A stretch of 64,000 nt of DNA from Ditylenchus dipsaci. Taxonomy: Eukaryota > Nematoda > Chromadorea > Rhabditida > Anguinidae. Shown piece by piece: positions 1-17,100 of this stretch. The stretch spans positions 225,653-289,652 of the forward strand of contig SADC01000865.1 of NCBI GenBank assembly GCA_004194705.1, given 5' to 3'. The notes beneath the pieces are model-generated. The model was not told the origin of the DNA. It was given only the letters and a program-made list of their open reading frames with translations, and searched no databases. Position 1 is the stretch's first letter. Each line of letters opens with the position of its first letter. The position numbers and the translations under genes were made by a program.

Positions 1-2
1 GC

Positions 3-71
3 AGCCAGGGTTTCCCACTGAGCGAAAAATTCATGAACAAGTTGGAAAGCTGGCTTGATGAATTGTTTTAG
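3..71 (+). CDS. 3' end of an unidentified gene (last 22 residues)
   Basis: The first bases of the window read in one open frame that ends in a TAG stop. The visible tail is SQGFPLSEKFMNK followed by LESWLDELF. The amphipathic, charged composition and the contrast with the low-complexity AT-rich DNA just downstream suggest real coding sequence. The upstream part lies outside the window, so no product can be named. It could also be a chance open stretch. Confidence 0.35.
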   Translation, partial: SQGFPLSEKFMNKLESWLDELF

Positions 72-378
72 TTTTATTGGGTCGGCCTACCAGTATTCCT
101 CCCGCTTCAATTTGCACATATATGCATGCATGCATTATGTAAAATAAGTCTATCTATAAACACATACTTTTTTATTTTCGAGGATTAGTAGTAGGTTTAG
201 ATATGATGACTGCAGCTTTTCAGCTAAACTGCGTGTCAATTTCGTGTTAAGATTAAAATAGTTTTTTTTGTGTAATTACTGTTGAGCATGGCAGACTACA
301 GAATATATTGCGGATTAACAGCAAATTTTTTCCATATTTTTTTCAATATATTTAAAAAAAAAGACATTTTTATTATAT
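72..378. other. Intergenic AT-rich stretch, nothing recognised
   Basis: After the stop codon at 69-71 the sequence becomes AT-rich with short homopolymers. No exon, RNA gene or clear repeat was seen up to the inverted-repeat element that begins at 379. Confidence 0.5.
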
Positions 379-574
379 TACCGTATTCTCTTTAATTATA
401 CACCACCCTCGAGAAGGGGTTAAAAAATTTACACCACTCTCTAATTTACACCACCCTCAAAAAGCTAATACTAGGTAATTACAAAAACGATTTTAAATTA
501 TTTTAAAATTTTTTTACCAAAAGGAAATCCAAGGGCACCTGGAGCAGAAACTTATTTACAGTGAATCTACAAGG

Positions 575-847
575 ATGCGCAAATTTACCGAAACATCAAT
601 TGCAAACTCGTTCAAGACATGTGGTATGACAAACGCCCTCGATAGTTCCGGAGATGGGTTCATTCATTGCTTTAAACAAGGTGGGGTGGTTTCGAATGAA
701 TGGGATCTTTTGAAGAATGCGCGCGAATCGGCTTCTATTAAAACACCGCTTGTGGAAGAACCGCTTGGTCTTGGGCTGGTGGATGAGATCGACGAGGAAG
801 AAGATCAGCTCATTGGATATGAAAGCCATTGTTCTATTGATTATTAG
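575..847 (+). pseudogene. Tigger/pogo-like transposase C-terminal fragment
   Basis: A 90-residue open frame includes IANSFKTCGMTNALDSSGDG, which resembles the stretch after the DDE catalytic domain of Tigger/TIGD-type (pogo, Tc1-mariner superfamily) transposases, where a helix of the type 'I..SF..CGI.NALDG..D' is common. The rest is acidic (DEIDEEEDQ) and ends at a stop. The DNA-binding and catalytic domains are absent, so it cannot be an active enzyme. It lies inside the composite repeat, which fits a remnant of an autonomous element. Assignment is by recognition of the motif only. Confidence 0.5.
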
Positions 848-913
848 TTTCGTCTTTTTGTCCATTTTCATTTATGCCCGTGGTGCTGAATAAAATGTTT
901 GTTGCATCTGTTA

Positions 914-1050
914 CAGTCGACTCTCAGTTTAGTGTACATCTGGATTCAATCAATTACAATGACTAGAATTAACACTCGCTTAATGAACACTCGATTTAGT
1001 GTACACCTCAAGTCGGTCCCTAGGGTGTACACTGAATCGAGAGTCGACTG
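914..1050. mobile_element. Tigger-like MITE (CAGTCGACTCTC termini, TA flanks)
   Basis: It runs from CAGTCGACTCTCAGTTTAGT to the inverted end GAATCGAGAGTCGACTG and is flanked by TA on both sides, the target duplication expected for pogo/Tigger elements. The second terminal block (TTTAGTGTACA) is matched by GTGTACACTGAA at the other end. It is too short to encode anything. Confidence 0.7.
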
Positions 1051-1181
1051 TATTAGCTGGTCGCTTGGTCGAAAAATTTTACACCACTCTCTAATTTTAC
1101 ACCACTCTCTGATTATACACCACCCTCGAGAAGGGGTTTAAAAATTTTACCCCATGGTGTATAATTAGAGAGAATACGGTA

Positions 1182-2681
<1,500 letters not shown>

Positions 2682-2898
2682 AGGACTATAGTCGTTGCCG
2701 ACAACGAGAATTTTACACGTTTGAAGCAATTCAGACCAGCTGACGCTCTTTACCATCGCACTAACAAGTAAATTGTTCATTGTTACTTATTTTGACCTAA
2801 CTAACTTCATTTATCAAAACAATAACAACAAGTAAAAAAAGTGTCCTCCACTCATTCATACGTGTGAAATTCTCGTTGTCGGCAACGGCTATGGTCCT
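2682..2898. mobile_element. MITE with about 40-bp inverted termini and TTAA flanks
   Basis: The left end AGGACTATAGTCGTTGCCGA and the right end CGGCAACGGCTATGGTCCT are inverted copies. The similarity continues inward through GACAACGAGAATTT...ACACGT. Both sides are bordered by TTAA, the target used by piggyBac-type transposases. No coding sequence is inside. The superfamily assignment rests only on the flanks. Confidence 0.65.
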
Positions 2899-2946
2899 TT
2901 AAACAGTCAAAACTGTATCTAACAGTACCTCTGGAGACAATATATA

Positions 2947-3211
2947 TACCGTATTTTCTCTATTAAACGCCCCGGGGCGTTTATTTTTCAACCCTTAAAA
3001 ATCGGAAAAAAAAATTATTTCCATTTTGAGATTTTTGGGTGCTCAACCAAAATCTGAAAAGTGGAATTAGGTAAACTCGTGCTAATTAAGAAAACGCAAA
3101 AAACAGATTTGCAAAATTATTTTTTTGGGCTGAGATATAGGTCACTGAATGGGGGCGTTATTAGAGAGGGGGCGTTTATTGAAGAGGGCGTTTAATAGAG
3201 AAAATACGGTA
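2947..3211. mobile_element. TACCGTATT-family MITE, inner block AAACGCCCC
   Basis: The ends are TACCGTATTTTCTCTATTAA and its inverse ending AAAATACGGTA. Next to the left end is a perfect palindrome CGCCCCGGGGCG, and the right end repeats GGGCGTTTA. It is a complete short copy of the family, without coding sequence. Confidence 0.75.
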
Positions 3212-4032
<821 letters not shown>

Positions 4033-4230
4033 TGCCTTGGTCCCCCTGTTGTTTGATGTTTCATTTTAGACATTATGATTAGGCGAGGGTAGGTCAGCGT
4101 ACGCTAGGACGGACTCAAACATATTTTAGACTTATTTTTAAGTCTGTCCTAACATACACTGGCCCCTTTTTGCCTGAGCCTAAGCCTGAAGAATAACGAA
4201 AAAAAAAATTCAACAGGGGGGACCGAGGCA
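4033..4230. mobile_element. MITE with TGCCTTGGTCCCCCTGTTG termini
   Basis: The left end TGCCTTGGTCCCCCTGTTG is inverted at the right as CAACAGGGGGGACCGAGGCA. An inner inverted pair contains GTACGCTAGGACGGACTC and GTCCTAACATACACTGGC. Related copies lie at about 12,554-12,814, 34,655-34,841, 38,058-38,236 and, in part, 48,880-49,012. Confidence 0.7.
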
Positions 4231-4385
4231 AAAAAAAACCTCTTTGCTGGATAGAGCCGGCTATTTTCTCGAGGTCACGAGTTCAAATTCACCTATGAAC
4301 ACGTTTTATTTTTTTTTCAATTTTTTGCAATTTTTCCTATTATAAGCTCATTTGACGTAAAACCAAAAAGTAGGTGTAGGTCATG

Positions 4386-4612
4386 ACTAGGGTTGTCGAC
4401 TTTCGACTTTTAAGTCGAAAGTCGACAACCCTAGTCGAAATTTTTTAAGGTCGATTTTTGGCCTCGGAGCGAAAATCTGATTTTACAACATATACTCAGA
4501 ATTAAAAGTTGGGTATACATTGTATAATCAGATTTACACTCCGGTGAAAAAAATCTGCCTTAAAAAAATTTCGACCTTTCGACTTAAAAGTCGAAAGTCG
4601 ACAACCCTAGTC
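4386..4612. mobile_element. Compound palindromic MITE (ACTAGGGTTGTCGACTTTCG)
   Basis: The left end alone folds into a hairpin: the block from ACTAGGGTTGTCGAC through TTTTAAGTCGAAA back to GTCGACAACCCTAGT. The whole left hairpin is matched by the right end, which ends in GTCGACAACCCTAGT. This gives a nested two-level palindrome of about 227 bp. No coding content. Confidence 0.6.
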
Positions 4613-6836
<2,224 letters not shown>

Positions 6837-6842
6837 TAATCA

Positions 6843-6925
6843 CTTTGTCGCATGGCACTTTGCCGCCGACACTTTGCCGCAGACAGTGTCTTGCGGCAAA
6901 ATGCCATGCGGCAAAGTGTGTAGGA
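6843..6925. repeat. Palindromic GCGGCAAAGTG repeat
   Basis: Units of CACTTTGCCGC and its inverse GCGGCAAAGTG alternate here (for example GTCGCATGGCACTTTGCCGC and GCGGCAAAATGCCATGCGGC), forming a strong foldback about 80 bp long. It contrasts with the AT-rich surroundings and is probably a short MITE. Confidence 0.5.
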
Positions 6926-6952
6926 ACCATTGTTGTTGCCTGAGCCATAAAA

Positions 6953-7016
6953 ATTGGTAAACTGGTGCAGTGGATAGGGTGATTGTGTTGCTTTATTATG
7001 TCGCAGGTGCGATTCC
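6953..7016 (+). repeat. tRNA-like (SINE-head-like) sequence
   Basis: TGGTGCAGTGGATAGGGTG resembles a pol III A box and GTCGCAGGTGCGATTCC, about 35 nt on, resembles a B box. A convincing acceptor stem is not visible, so this is better read as a tRNA-derived repeat head than as a working tRNA gene. Confidence 0.35.
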
Positions 7017-7428
7017 TTCTAATTCTGTATTCAATTTGAAATTTGTTTCCAAATCATCATTTATATATTTTAATTTTCTCGTAATTGTTCTAAGCAAAAA
7101 TTGTAACCCCTTTTTATAGTAATGCTTGCCAATCGCATTAAAAGACTTGATGTTAAAATTCAAATTGAAAATTGCCTTGGTCCCCCATGTTCTTTTTAAC
7201 TAAAATTCATCTCACTTCCCAACTTTAAAGGTCCAAATACCCTGAGCTGCCTTCGATATTGTTTACACATTTAGAGCTGATCAAGCCGAGTGAAATGAGC
7301 CCGAACACGTATATGAGCATATACAAAACAGGCCAATCCTATTCATAGTTGCACGCGAAGAAATTTTGGCGCCGGATTTCTCTACCCATTTGTAAAAAAA
7401 TATCTTAAAAATCGCACGCTCATTTCCC

Positions 7429-7480
7429 TACCCTCCTCGTCTAATAGCTCCGGGTGGGGGTTATTAGAAGAAATACGGTA
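7429..7480. mobile_element. Minimal 52-bp TACCGTATT-family palindrome
   Basis: It reads TACCCTCCTCGTCTAATAGC then CCGGGTGGGGGTTATTAGAA and ends GAAATACGGTA. Left and right ends are inverted copies with mismatches, with almost no interior. It is the shortest copy of this family in the window. Confidence 0.5.
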
Positions 7481-7610
7481 TTTACGTATTATTGTGTTTT
7501 AACCATTTCTACGTAATTTATACGCTAACCCATGAAAAAATCGCCTCGTGCCACTTTTTACATAGAAGTCAAATTTTCGAAAAAAAATACAAATTTTTGC
7601 CTTGAGTATA

Positions 7611-7787
7611 CAGTCAAACTTCTCTGTAAGCTACACCTAGGGACCGATCCTAGATGGAGCTTATAGAGAGGTGTAGCTTATATAGGGGTATATTATACGG
7701 AACATACCCCATTTGAGACCGGACTCAGGTGTGGCTTATAAGGAGTTGTAGCTTATATGGAGTGTAGCTTATAAAGAAGTTTGAGTG
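7611..7787. mobile_element. Tigger-like MITE, inner block GTAAGCTACAC
   Basis: It starts CAGTCAAACTTCTCTGTAAG and ends with CTTATAAAGAAGTTTGAGTG, the inverse with one change from the usual GACTG. The inner block AGCTACACC is matched inverted by GTGTAGCTT several times. No coding sequence. Confidence 0.65.
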
Positions 7788-9272
<1,485 letters not shown>

Positions 9273-9457
9273 TTGGAGTTAAAAGAATTCCCAAAAACGG
9301 TTCACTCCAACTCTAACTCCGGCTCTAACTTTAACACCGACCATTGTGAACAAGCTATAAGTAATATGCTCTCAGTTAGTATGACTATCAGTAGTGTGGC
9401 CCACTTTGGTCCTCTGCTAACAACAAGAAAAGACCACTTCAGTTTTGTCTATTTTAA

Positions 9458-9635
<178 letters not shown>

Positions 9636-11158
9636 CTACCCATGGACTCCTTCAAAAGCAAATCAAGCACTTACCTCAATGACTAATTTCTTCTACTTTT
9701 CTTTGCTTTCTATATCTTTAAGAGTAATTTCCAATAGTTTATGATACCTTATGTGAATACGCATTCCGTCTTTTGTATAGATTAATAAATATAAAGACCG
9801 GCTAACCTTTTGTAAACGTGCTGTACAGGGTGTCTAAAAAACTACAGAATTTTTTAAAAATTTTGTAATGACTTGTAATGACAATTTTGAGGTTCAGTCA
9901 ATTATTTAAAAAGCTATAGATAAAAACTGTAATTTAGCATTATTCTGAAACGATCAAAAAATTGTACTGTGCAAGGAATCTTAGCGAAAATTTGTAAAAA
10001 AGTTGATTGTTTTGATTTTTTAGGGACTTTTTTTGAAAAATAGTTAAAAGAGGCATGTCAGCGTTTGAAATATTTTCAACTTTTTGCATAATAATGTTAG
10101 CTTGTGTAATGTATATTTTTCTCGCAATAAGTATTTTTCAATAATTTTTTTTCAAGGATTAAATTAAATTCAAAGATTCGAAAAATTTGTAAAAACAATA
10201 AATTTACCTGATGAACAGGTATAAATTACAAAAATGAAAACTTGTTTTTTGACCGGGAAATAATAACAAACAACAGATCAGATTGAGCAATGACCAGAAG
10301 ACAAGACAATGACAATTAAAAAATATAATTTTAATTTAGTAGGCGAAACAGTAAAAATGTAAAAAAACAAATAACAATTGCTGACAAAAGTTCAAAAGAG
10401 AGGAGTAAAACCGAGATCAAACAGACATCAATAAAAAAGGCAGAAACGTTTGTGTGTCGACTACTTTAAATCAGTCCTCTTTATATAGATTTTTTTGCAA
10501 AATTTCGAAATTTTTAATTTTTTTGTTTCGAAAATGGCACTTAGCTATAGATAGGTTTTTTCGGGCAGATTTTTTTGCAGCTGATTCAGTCTTGCAGCTG
10601 ATTTTCCCCTTTTGTAGCTGATTTAAACGAAAAGGTAGGTAAGGTCTGCTTTTTATTCTTCCCCGAAATAGTCAAAAATTGTATTGGTTTTATCTAAGTA
10701 AATCTTAAAACTCCTTGTTGTCTCTGGTTTGCTGCTTAAAGTTTGACTTATGTCGCTTGTAAATTGCTGTAATAGTTAGTTAGTAGGTAAACTGTGATAA
10801 GGAAATTCAGGCTGTCTGGCTGTAAATAGCTAAATTGATATAGCTGAGGGTGTATAGTTAACTCAGGCTAGCTAATTGTAAATAGTTAATTTAGGTTAGC
10901 TAACTGTAAATATTTAGGTTAAATAATTATTTACAGTCGCGATGGAAATATTTTTTAGAAAGATTAAAAAAAATTTTATACCACTTTAAGAGCACAATGC
11001 CAGATAAAAGAGCATTGTTACCCACTAATTTACATTTTTAAAATTCTGTTGTTTCCTAAAACCGTGGTTTTTTAACTATAAACTGAACTGCATTTTTGCA
11101 CCTGTGCTAGCGCGGGGCAAAGACAGCGTCGATATTGAAATTTGATACACTTATACGG
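9636..11158. other. AT-rich intergenic DNA downstream of the SLC16 gene
   Basis: CTGTACAGGGTGTCTAAAAA at 9,821 resembles the ends of a repeat family seen again near 50,817, 52,806 and 33,826. Words of the TAGCTAACTGTAAATAGTTA type recur at 10,790-10,930. No exon was supported. Confidence 0.35.
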
Positions 11159-14100
11159 TTAAACTTCTCCATCCACACTTTCTTCATTGACTTCTTCCAC
11201 CTTACAGTTTTTGTCACTTCGTTTCTTGTATTCTTCAAGCTCCCTGATGAAAATTATTTTTGTATTTGTTTTATTTTTAATCTGAAAATGTCTAACCTGA
11301 TAAGCTGCTTCTGTTGTTGTAGACTCTGAATAGTTCGTTGGTATTCTGTCAAATTCTCTTCAGATCGTTCTGTGAGGACTGACAATTTGCCACTTTGCAC
11401 ATCTAAGTCTTTGGCAGGCTGATAGTCCCCTGTAAGTTTTATTTGTTAAGCATTTAAATACATGGGAAAATCTAAAACCTTTACCTTCATTTTTGAGTTT
11501 GCTTCTTTCATGTTTGTGCACAATCGGGATTATACAGCTGACCAAACCAGCCAACACAATCAAAGTTCCAGCAAAATAGAAAGAAGCTAGAAATTTGATT
11601 TTGATTAAAAGATCAAAAAGTGATATGGTGTCAATTAACTTACCATCATATGAGTTTGTAGCATCATACACAATACCTTAATTGAAAAATTCACAAATTA
11701 CCAATTACCAATTTCAAACGAATCACAAACCAGCTAATGGAGTTCCTAGCAAAGAGGCGACCCCACGACTCACAACCAGCAAACCGAATGAATTAGTTAG
11801 GCGCTAAAAGCACAAAAACTTTTTTCAAAAATTTTGTCATTGAAAATTACCTCAACACCTAACAAGTCGCTCAAAACAATAGAAGTTAGGCAAATATATG
11901 CAGCTTAAAAATTTATATATTTTTTTTAAATCCAATATAAAAATCCAAGTTATTAACTTACAAACAGCAAATCCAAAGAGTATAGAGTAGATGCACAGCC
12001 AGAAATAGTTGGGAAGCATGGGACAAATGCAGGTAAGCACGCCACAAAACACCAAAGACCAGTTGTTTATTGCCAAAGCTGTGACCCATTGTCTGTCGGC
12101 CACCCAACCAAAAAATACACGACCTAAAATTTGTAAGTTGTCGAAAAAATTTAACTCAATTTTTTTTACCAAATGTGTTTGTTATGCCGATTATTGATAA
12201 CAGAAAGGTAGCTTCGGAAACATTAGAATTCTTAGCAACGGCCAAGTCAATAATGAAGACAAAGGGGACATAGAAACCAATCATACCAAGTATGTTGGAA
12301 AGGCTGAAAAGGTAAAATATATTATAGCTGACTGAATGTAACTAAAAAAATTTAGCTGTGGGTGGACGCAACTCCTCGTATTAGTTTACCCCTTAGAATG
12401 AGCTGGTTCAAACGGTGTGAAGTTGGGTTCATGTAAAACTAATTTCATTGACGGTTTTTAAAACCAAGAATCCAGATGTACGGTATTCCGGTGCTGTGCT
12501 AATTCAAGACTCTATTGGGCTCTCTATGTGTTCGTGGGTCCCTCCAAGAAAATATGCCCTTGTCCCCCTGTTGATTTTCCTTGAGTTTTTTCTTGTGTCT
12601 TATTATATCTTGGGGTAACTCACTGACAATAATGCTTGCAAGGCCCTCGATTCCTCTAAGATAGACAATGTCTATTGTGTATAAATAAAAAAATATATAG
12701 AATTTCATAATATTTATTGCACCGAAATCTTTTAGATCAAATTGCCAGAAAAATGCAAAAAATTAGCTGGACGAAAGTTTTTGAACAAATTTTTTAACAA
12801 CAGGGGGCCAAGGCTTTTTTTTCCGGCAGGACCACCAACATATATAGAGCCATCAGTTTTATGTAATTTAAATAATTCAAACAGGGTGTTGCAAAAAAGG
12901 TATTTTTCTGCCCAATTTTATAAAGCAATATTCGGTCATCAATATCAATTTTTTTAGCAAAACGAAACGATTCAAAAAAATTCTGGTCCATCCTTTTTTT
13001 GCTGTGGATGCCTCTTATAAAGAGCTATTTTTAAATACAGTAAATTTTTTAAAAACATTACCATAATAAAAGCATGATTGGCTCCTTTAGCAGATTCAAA
13101 TCAATCATGTCGGAGAACGCATTTCTAATAGGAAATGGTATCCAGCTACACCATTTACTGAAAAAAACCCATTATTTTTAGGCTACTATTAAAGTTGATA
13201 TTACAGTCAACTCTGGATACAGTGTACCCTCGATATAGTGTAGATCTCGATATAGTGTATATTTTTTTAACCTCATTTAGTCAGCTCTAAGCCAAACTGG
13301 CTTACAGTGTACCCCCGATATAGTGTAACCCTCGATATAGTGTATATTTTCCCGATCCCGCGAGCTGCACTGTATTGAGAGTGGACTGTACTAAGGTGGG
13401 TAATTTGGTACAATTCGGTTTCTGAGTATTCGCATTTCCCAAACCCGGTTCATTTCTCACCCAGGCGTGTACCTGACTGATGTTGCGAAGTTTGTAGCCC
13501 AAACTTTATGTAGCAAAAAAACTCTAACAGACAATTGCAATTTTGATTTACAAACTTTAAACTTTTTTTCACTTTTATATGCTATTTTATCTGACCAATT
13601 CTCAAGTATTTTTGAAATAAATTTCAAATATTTTTGATGCCTAAACATTTTTTCTAAAAAATCTGCAAGTACTTTATCATTGTTGTCTTCAAACGCTTGT
13701 GAGGTCATTTTAAAAGTAAATTTAAAAGTGAATTTTCATCACCTTGAGGGATCAAGACAAATACTTTTTCTAATATTAGGTGAGGCTTTTTTGAATATTA
13801 GCCGAACCGATCGGATAAAATCCCATTCGAAAAAGGCTTACCTCGCACTTTCATACTGAAGAAAATCATTTTCATCTGCACCCAGGCCTCCTAATCCCTG
13901 TATAGTCAACTTGCTGTTATAGAGGCTGCCACCCATCCTACTCGACAGCTCTGCCATATCACTTCCTTCTTGGGATGCTTTTGCTATGCTTTGTGCCACA
14001 ACTCCCTGCAAATATACAGTTAACAGGTATTTTTTGCGACGGTAACTCATACCATAGAAACAGAGATTTGAGATTCACGGTATGCTTTGTAATTTGAGCC

Positions 14101-17100
14101 TGCAAAAAAAACACTTAATAAACCACAAAACTGACAAAGCTACCAACCCTCATCACTGAACTCCTTGAGATTTCTGATTGAGCCTTGCAGGAACACATCC
14201 CGTCTACTTAAAGGTCGGTTAAATTCTTTAGGATCTATTCCCTAAAGTTTTAACAATAATATAGATTGGGTTTTTCAGTCATTTAACATAATAGCACTCA
14301 CGCTTAGTGCTACTGACAACTAAAAAATTTCTTTTTTACTACTAAATTGGTTACAGCAACAACTAATACTATTGAATCGCCTCCTTTTATAGATGGCTGT
14401 GCCAGACTAATACGACTTAAAGATTGGGCGTAACTCCTGGCAGACATTCTAAAACGCTCAATAATTAAAATTAATAAATCGCCCAGAAAATAAACCTTGA
14501 GAGTTGACTAGTGAGATTGGGTTTAGATTGTCGAAAATCAATGCCGCCTATAAATTTTTTTTAATATTAGGCTTAGGCATTTTTTGTCAAAATTACTGAT
14601 CTGCTTGAAATTAACAAATTAATTTTCACATAAAGTTTTATTAATTTCAATGTCAATTTTGTGGTACACGGACAATTCACGCCCAGGACAATTGACGCCC
14701 AGGACAATTCACGCCCGGGACAATTCACGCCCCGGACGATTCACGCCCAAGGACAATTCACGCCCTAGATAATTCACGATAATTCACGGCGCTAAATTTA
14801 TATCCTGGTAAAGGATGTCTGGTAAATTGATCCGCTAATAGACTACAGTTTCGAATTCCGGTGGTGTTAAAGCAGGGGGGAAGCCATTAAGGATTGAAAA
14901 AGTGGCCTCCATGGCGCAATGCGTAAGCCTTCGCGTTTTTTGGCCAAAAATGGTGTTGCAGGTTCGATCCCACGTGGTGACATACTATTTATTTTGGCTT
15001 GTTTGTCCAGTTTAAAGGTAATTTGGGTCGCTGATTCCGAATCTTGCGTCAAAAAAGTCTAATCAATCCTAGAACTGGCCAAACAAGCCAAAAAAAATAG
15101 CGTGCCACTACGTGGGATCGAACCTGCGCACTATTTTAACATGAAAAACGTAAAAAAAATTTGCTCCAAGTGGACGACCACTCGGTTTTGTTGATGAATG
15201 GGTTATTCAGTAGAATTTAGGTTGGATCATAGAAAAAATTCTAACTTTTAAAAGTTACCCGGGTATCACTACACTACCTGAGTTTCCCAACCTGGGTACG
15301 ACTACCTGGGTACAAAAAAAACCAAGTGGTCGATCACTTGGAGCAAATTTTTTTCACGTTTTTCGTGTTCCAAAACCTGTTTTCTGGAGTAATTCGGACA
15401 TGCTGAAAATGCTTCGATAATAGTAAAAAAAGGTTTTGTTTGATATTTTTTGAGTATTTGGGTACGATTGATTTTACCAAAACTCAAAAAATACCCTTCA
15501 AAATGGCATTTAACCACTATCAAACCATCTTGAACATGCCCGAATAAGTCCATAAAACAGGTTTTGGAACCTGAAAAAATATTTTTTTATCTAAGTGGAC
15601 GACCACTTGGTTTGGTTGGTTCAGACTAAAAAATTAAAATTATTACGAAATATTCACTGAACGTGAGATTGATAGTAAAAAAAAGTCATTGGGTACACTG
15701 AGAGTGAGAGTGAAAGTAAAACTGAGAAGCAGTTTTTCATGTTGGGTGAGAGTGAGGGTGCGAGTCATATTTAACTAAATTACTAAACCCTTTAGGGTGT
15801 GTAGCTACCCTTATTACCCAAATTCTGGGTGATTTAGAGGTTTGATAAATAGAAAAGTAAATAAATAAAGTAACTTAATGTGAATTATCTAGGGGCGTGA
15901 ATTGTCCTGGGGCGTGAATTGTCCCCGGGCGTGAATTGTCCCCGGGCGTGAATTGTCCCGGGCGTGAATCGTCCCGGCCGTGAACTGTCCCGGGCGTGAA
16001 TTGTCGCGTACCCCAATTTTGTGTCCTTAGCTAAAGTAGCCAGAATTTCAAATTTATTTAAAAAGTTTGAATTTACAATAAGCTTATGACACTAACCCGC
16101 AATGGACGTAAACGCACTGTTCATACTGAAATAAAACAAAATGAATTATCTCTTTTAGACTAATCTAGTCAAACCCACCTTGTGAGCGTGGTTTTTCTTG
16201 CCCTTGGAGGTAATTGTCCCTATTGGCAGCGTTGCTAGTGTTATTAGGTTCCACATTTCGATGTATTTGAGAGCCAGCTCTACTCTTGCTTATTGGTCTG
16301 TTATTCTCTGTAATCGGTGAAAGTTGTGGACGCAATGGTGTAGGTGTCTGAGGTGTGTCATCAAGTGGGATGCCATTCTCTTTCTTTTGTTCCGAGTTGT
16401 TGGCATTTTGAGCTATGGACTCGGCATTGTTAAGTAATGGTTGACCATCCTCCTTGTCTGCATGATTAGTGCACTGCGAATTTGTCCGAAATGTGTTTCT
16501 CTTGAATGGACTTGCTGAAACAGTTAGACATACATAAAATTTAAAACCATTTTATTATATTGAATTTTCAAAATACCTGTGGCGGTGCCAACTCCATCCT
16601 GTTCATCTTCCTCACCACCATTGGAACTAGAGTGTTCTTCAGAGCTCCCAACTTCTGCGCGGCTAAGTGCAGCTAACAAAGCTTGCTGTTTCATCTCTTC
16701 ACTAAGCTTAATTTGTTCTTCAGGCACTGGAAGGGGTTTGAAAACAAAGGCACATAAGGCACAAATCAAGAGCATTATGGCGAATATATACAGTGTGATT
16801 TTCCAACCAAAAGCTGAATTTAAAGAGTTGAATAAATCTATGTCGAAATATTTAATTTCGCTTACATTCTAACAGATATTTACACAGTAAAGGCATAACA
16901 GAAATTCCAAAACCAGATCCTGCAACTGCTAGTCCAGTAGCTAAATTTGATTACGAATTAAAAAATCAAGGCAATGATTGATCAGATTTTAAGAAAAAAA
17001 TGATGTTTCTAAAAAAAAATTTTAAGACTTGTAATATACCGTTTTATCTCTAATTAAAGTCCAGGGTTTGAATATTCCGATCACCTTCCGATAAAGGCGT

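Larger units (their letters stand above)
379..1181. mobile_element. Inverted-repeat element with TACCGTATT termini carrying a transposase scrap
   Basis: The segment opens with TACCGTATTCTCTTTAATTA and closes with the inverted counterpart ending AATACGGTA. Just inside both ends lies TACACCACCCTCGAGAAGG-type sequence, which reappears several times inside. It is the largest relation here of the TACCGTATTTCCTCTAATA element family found throughout the window. Inside sit a transposase-like open frame (575-847) and a second, smaller inverted-repeat element (914-1050), so it is a nested composite. Confidence 0.6.

Noticed and set aside
14905..14985. A functional tRNA gene
   Set aside because: A- and B-box-like words are present, but T-arm and acceptor pairing are poor and an inverted partial copy sits nearby, which fits a tRNA-derived repeat.
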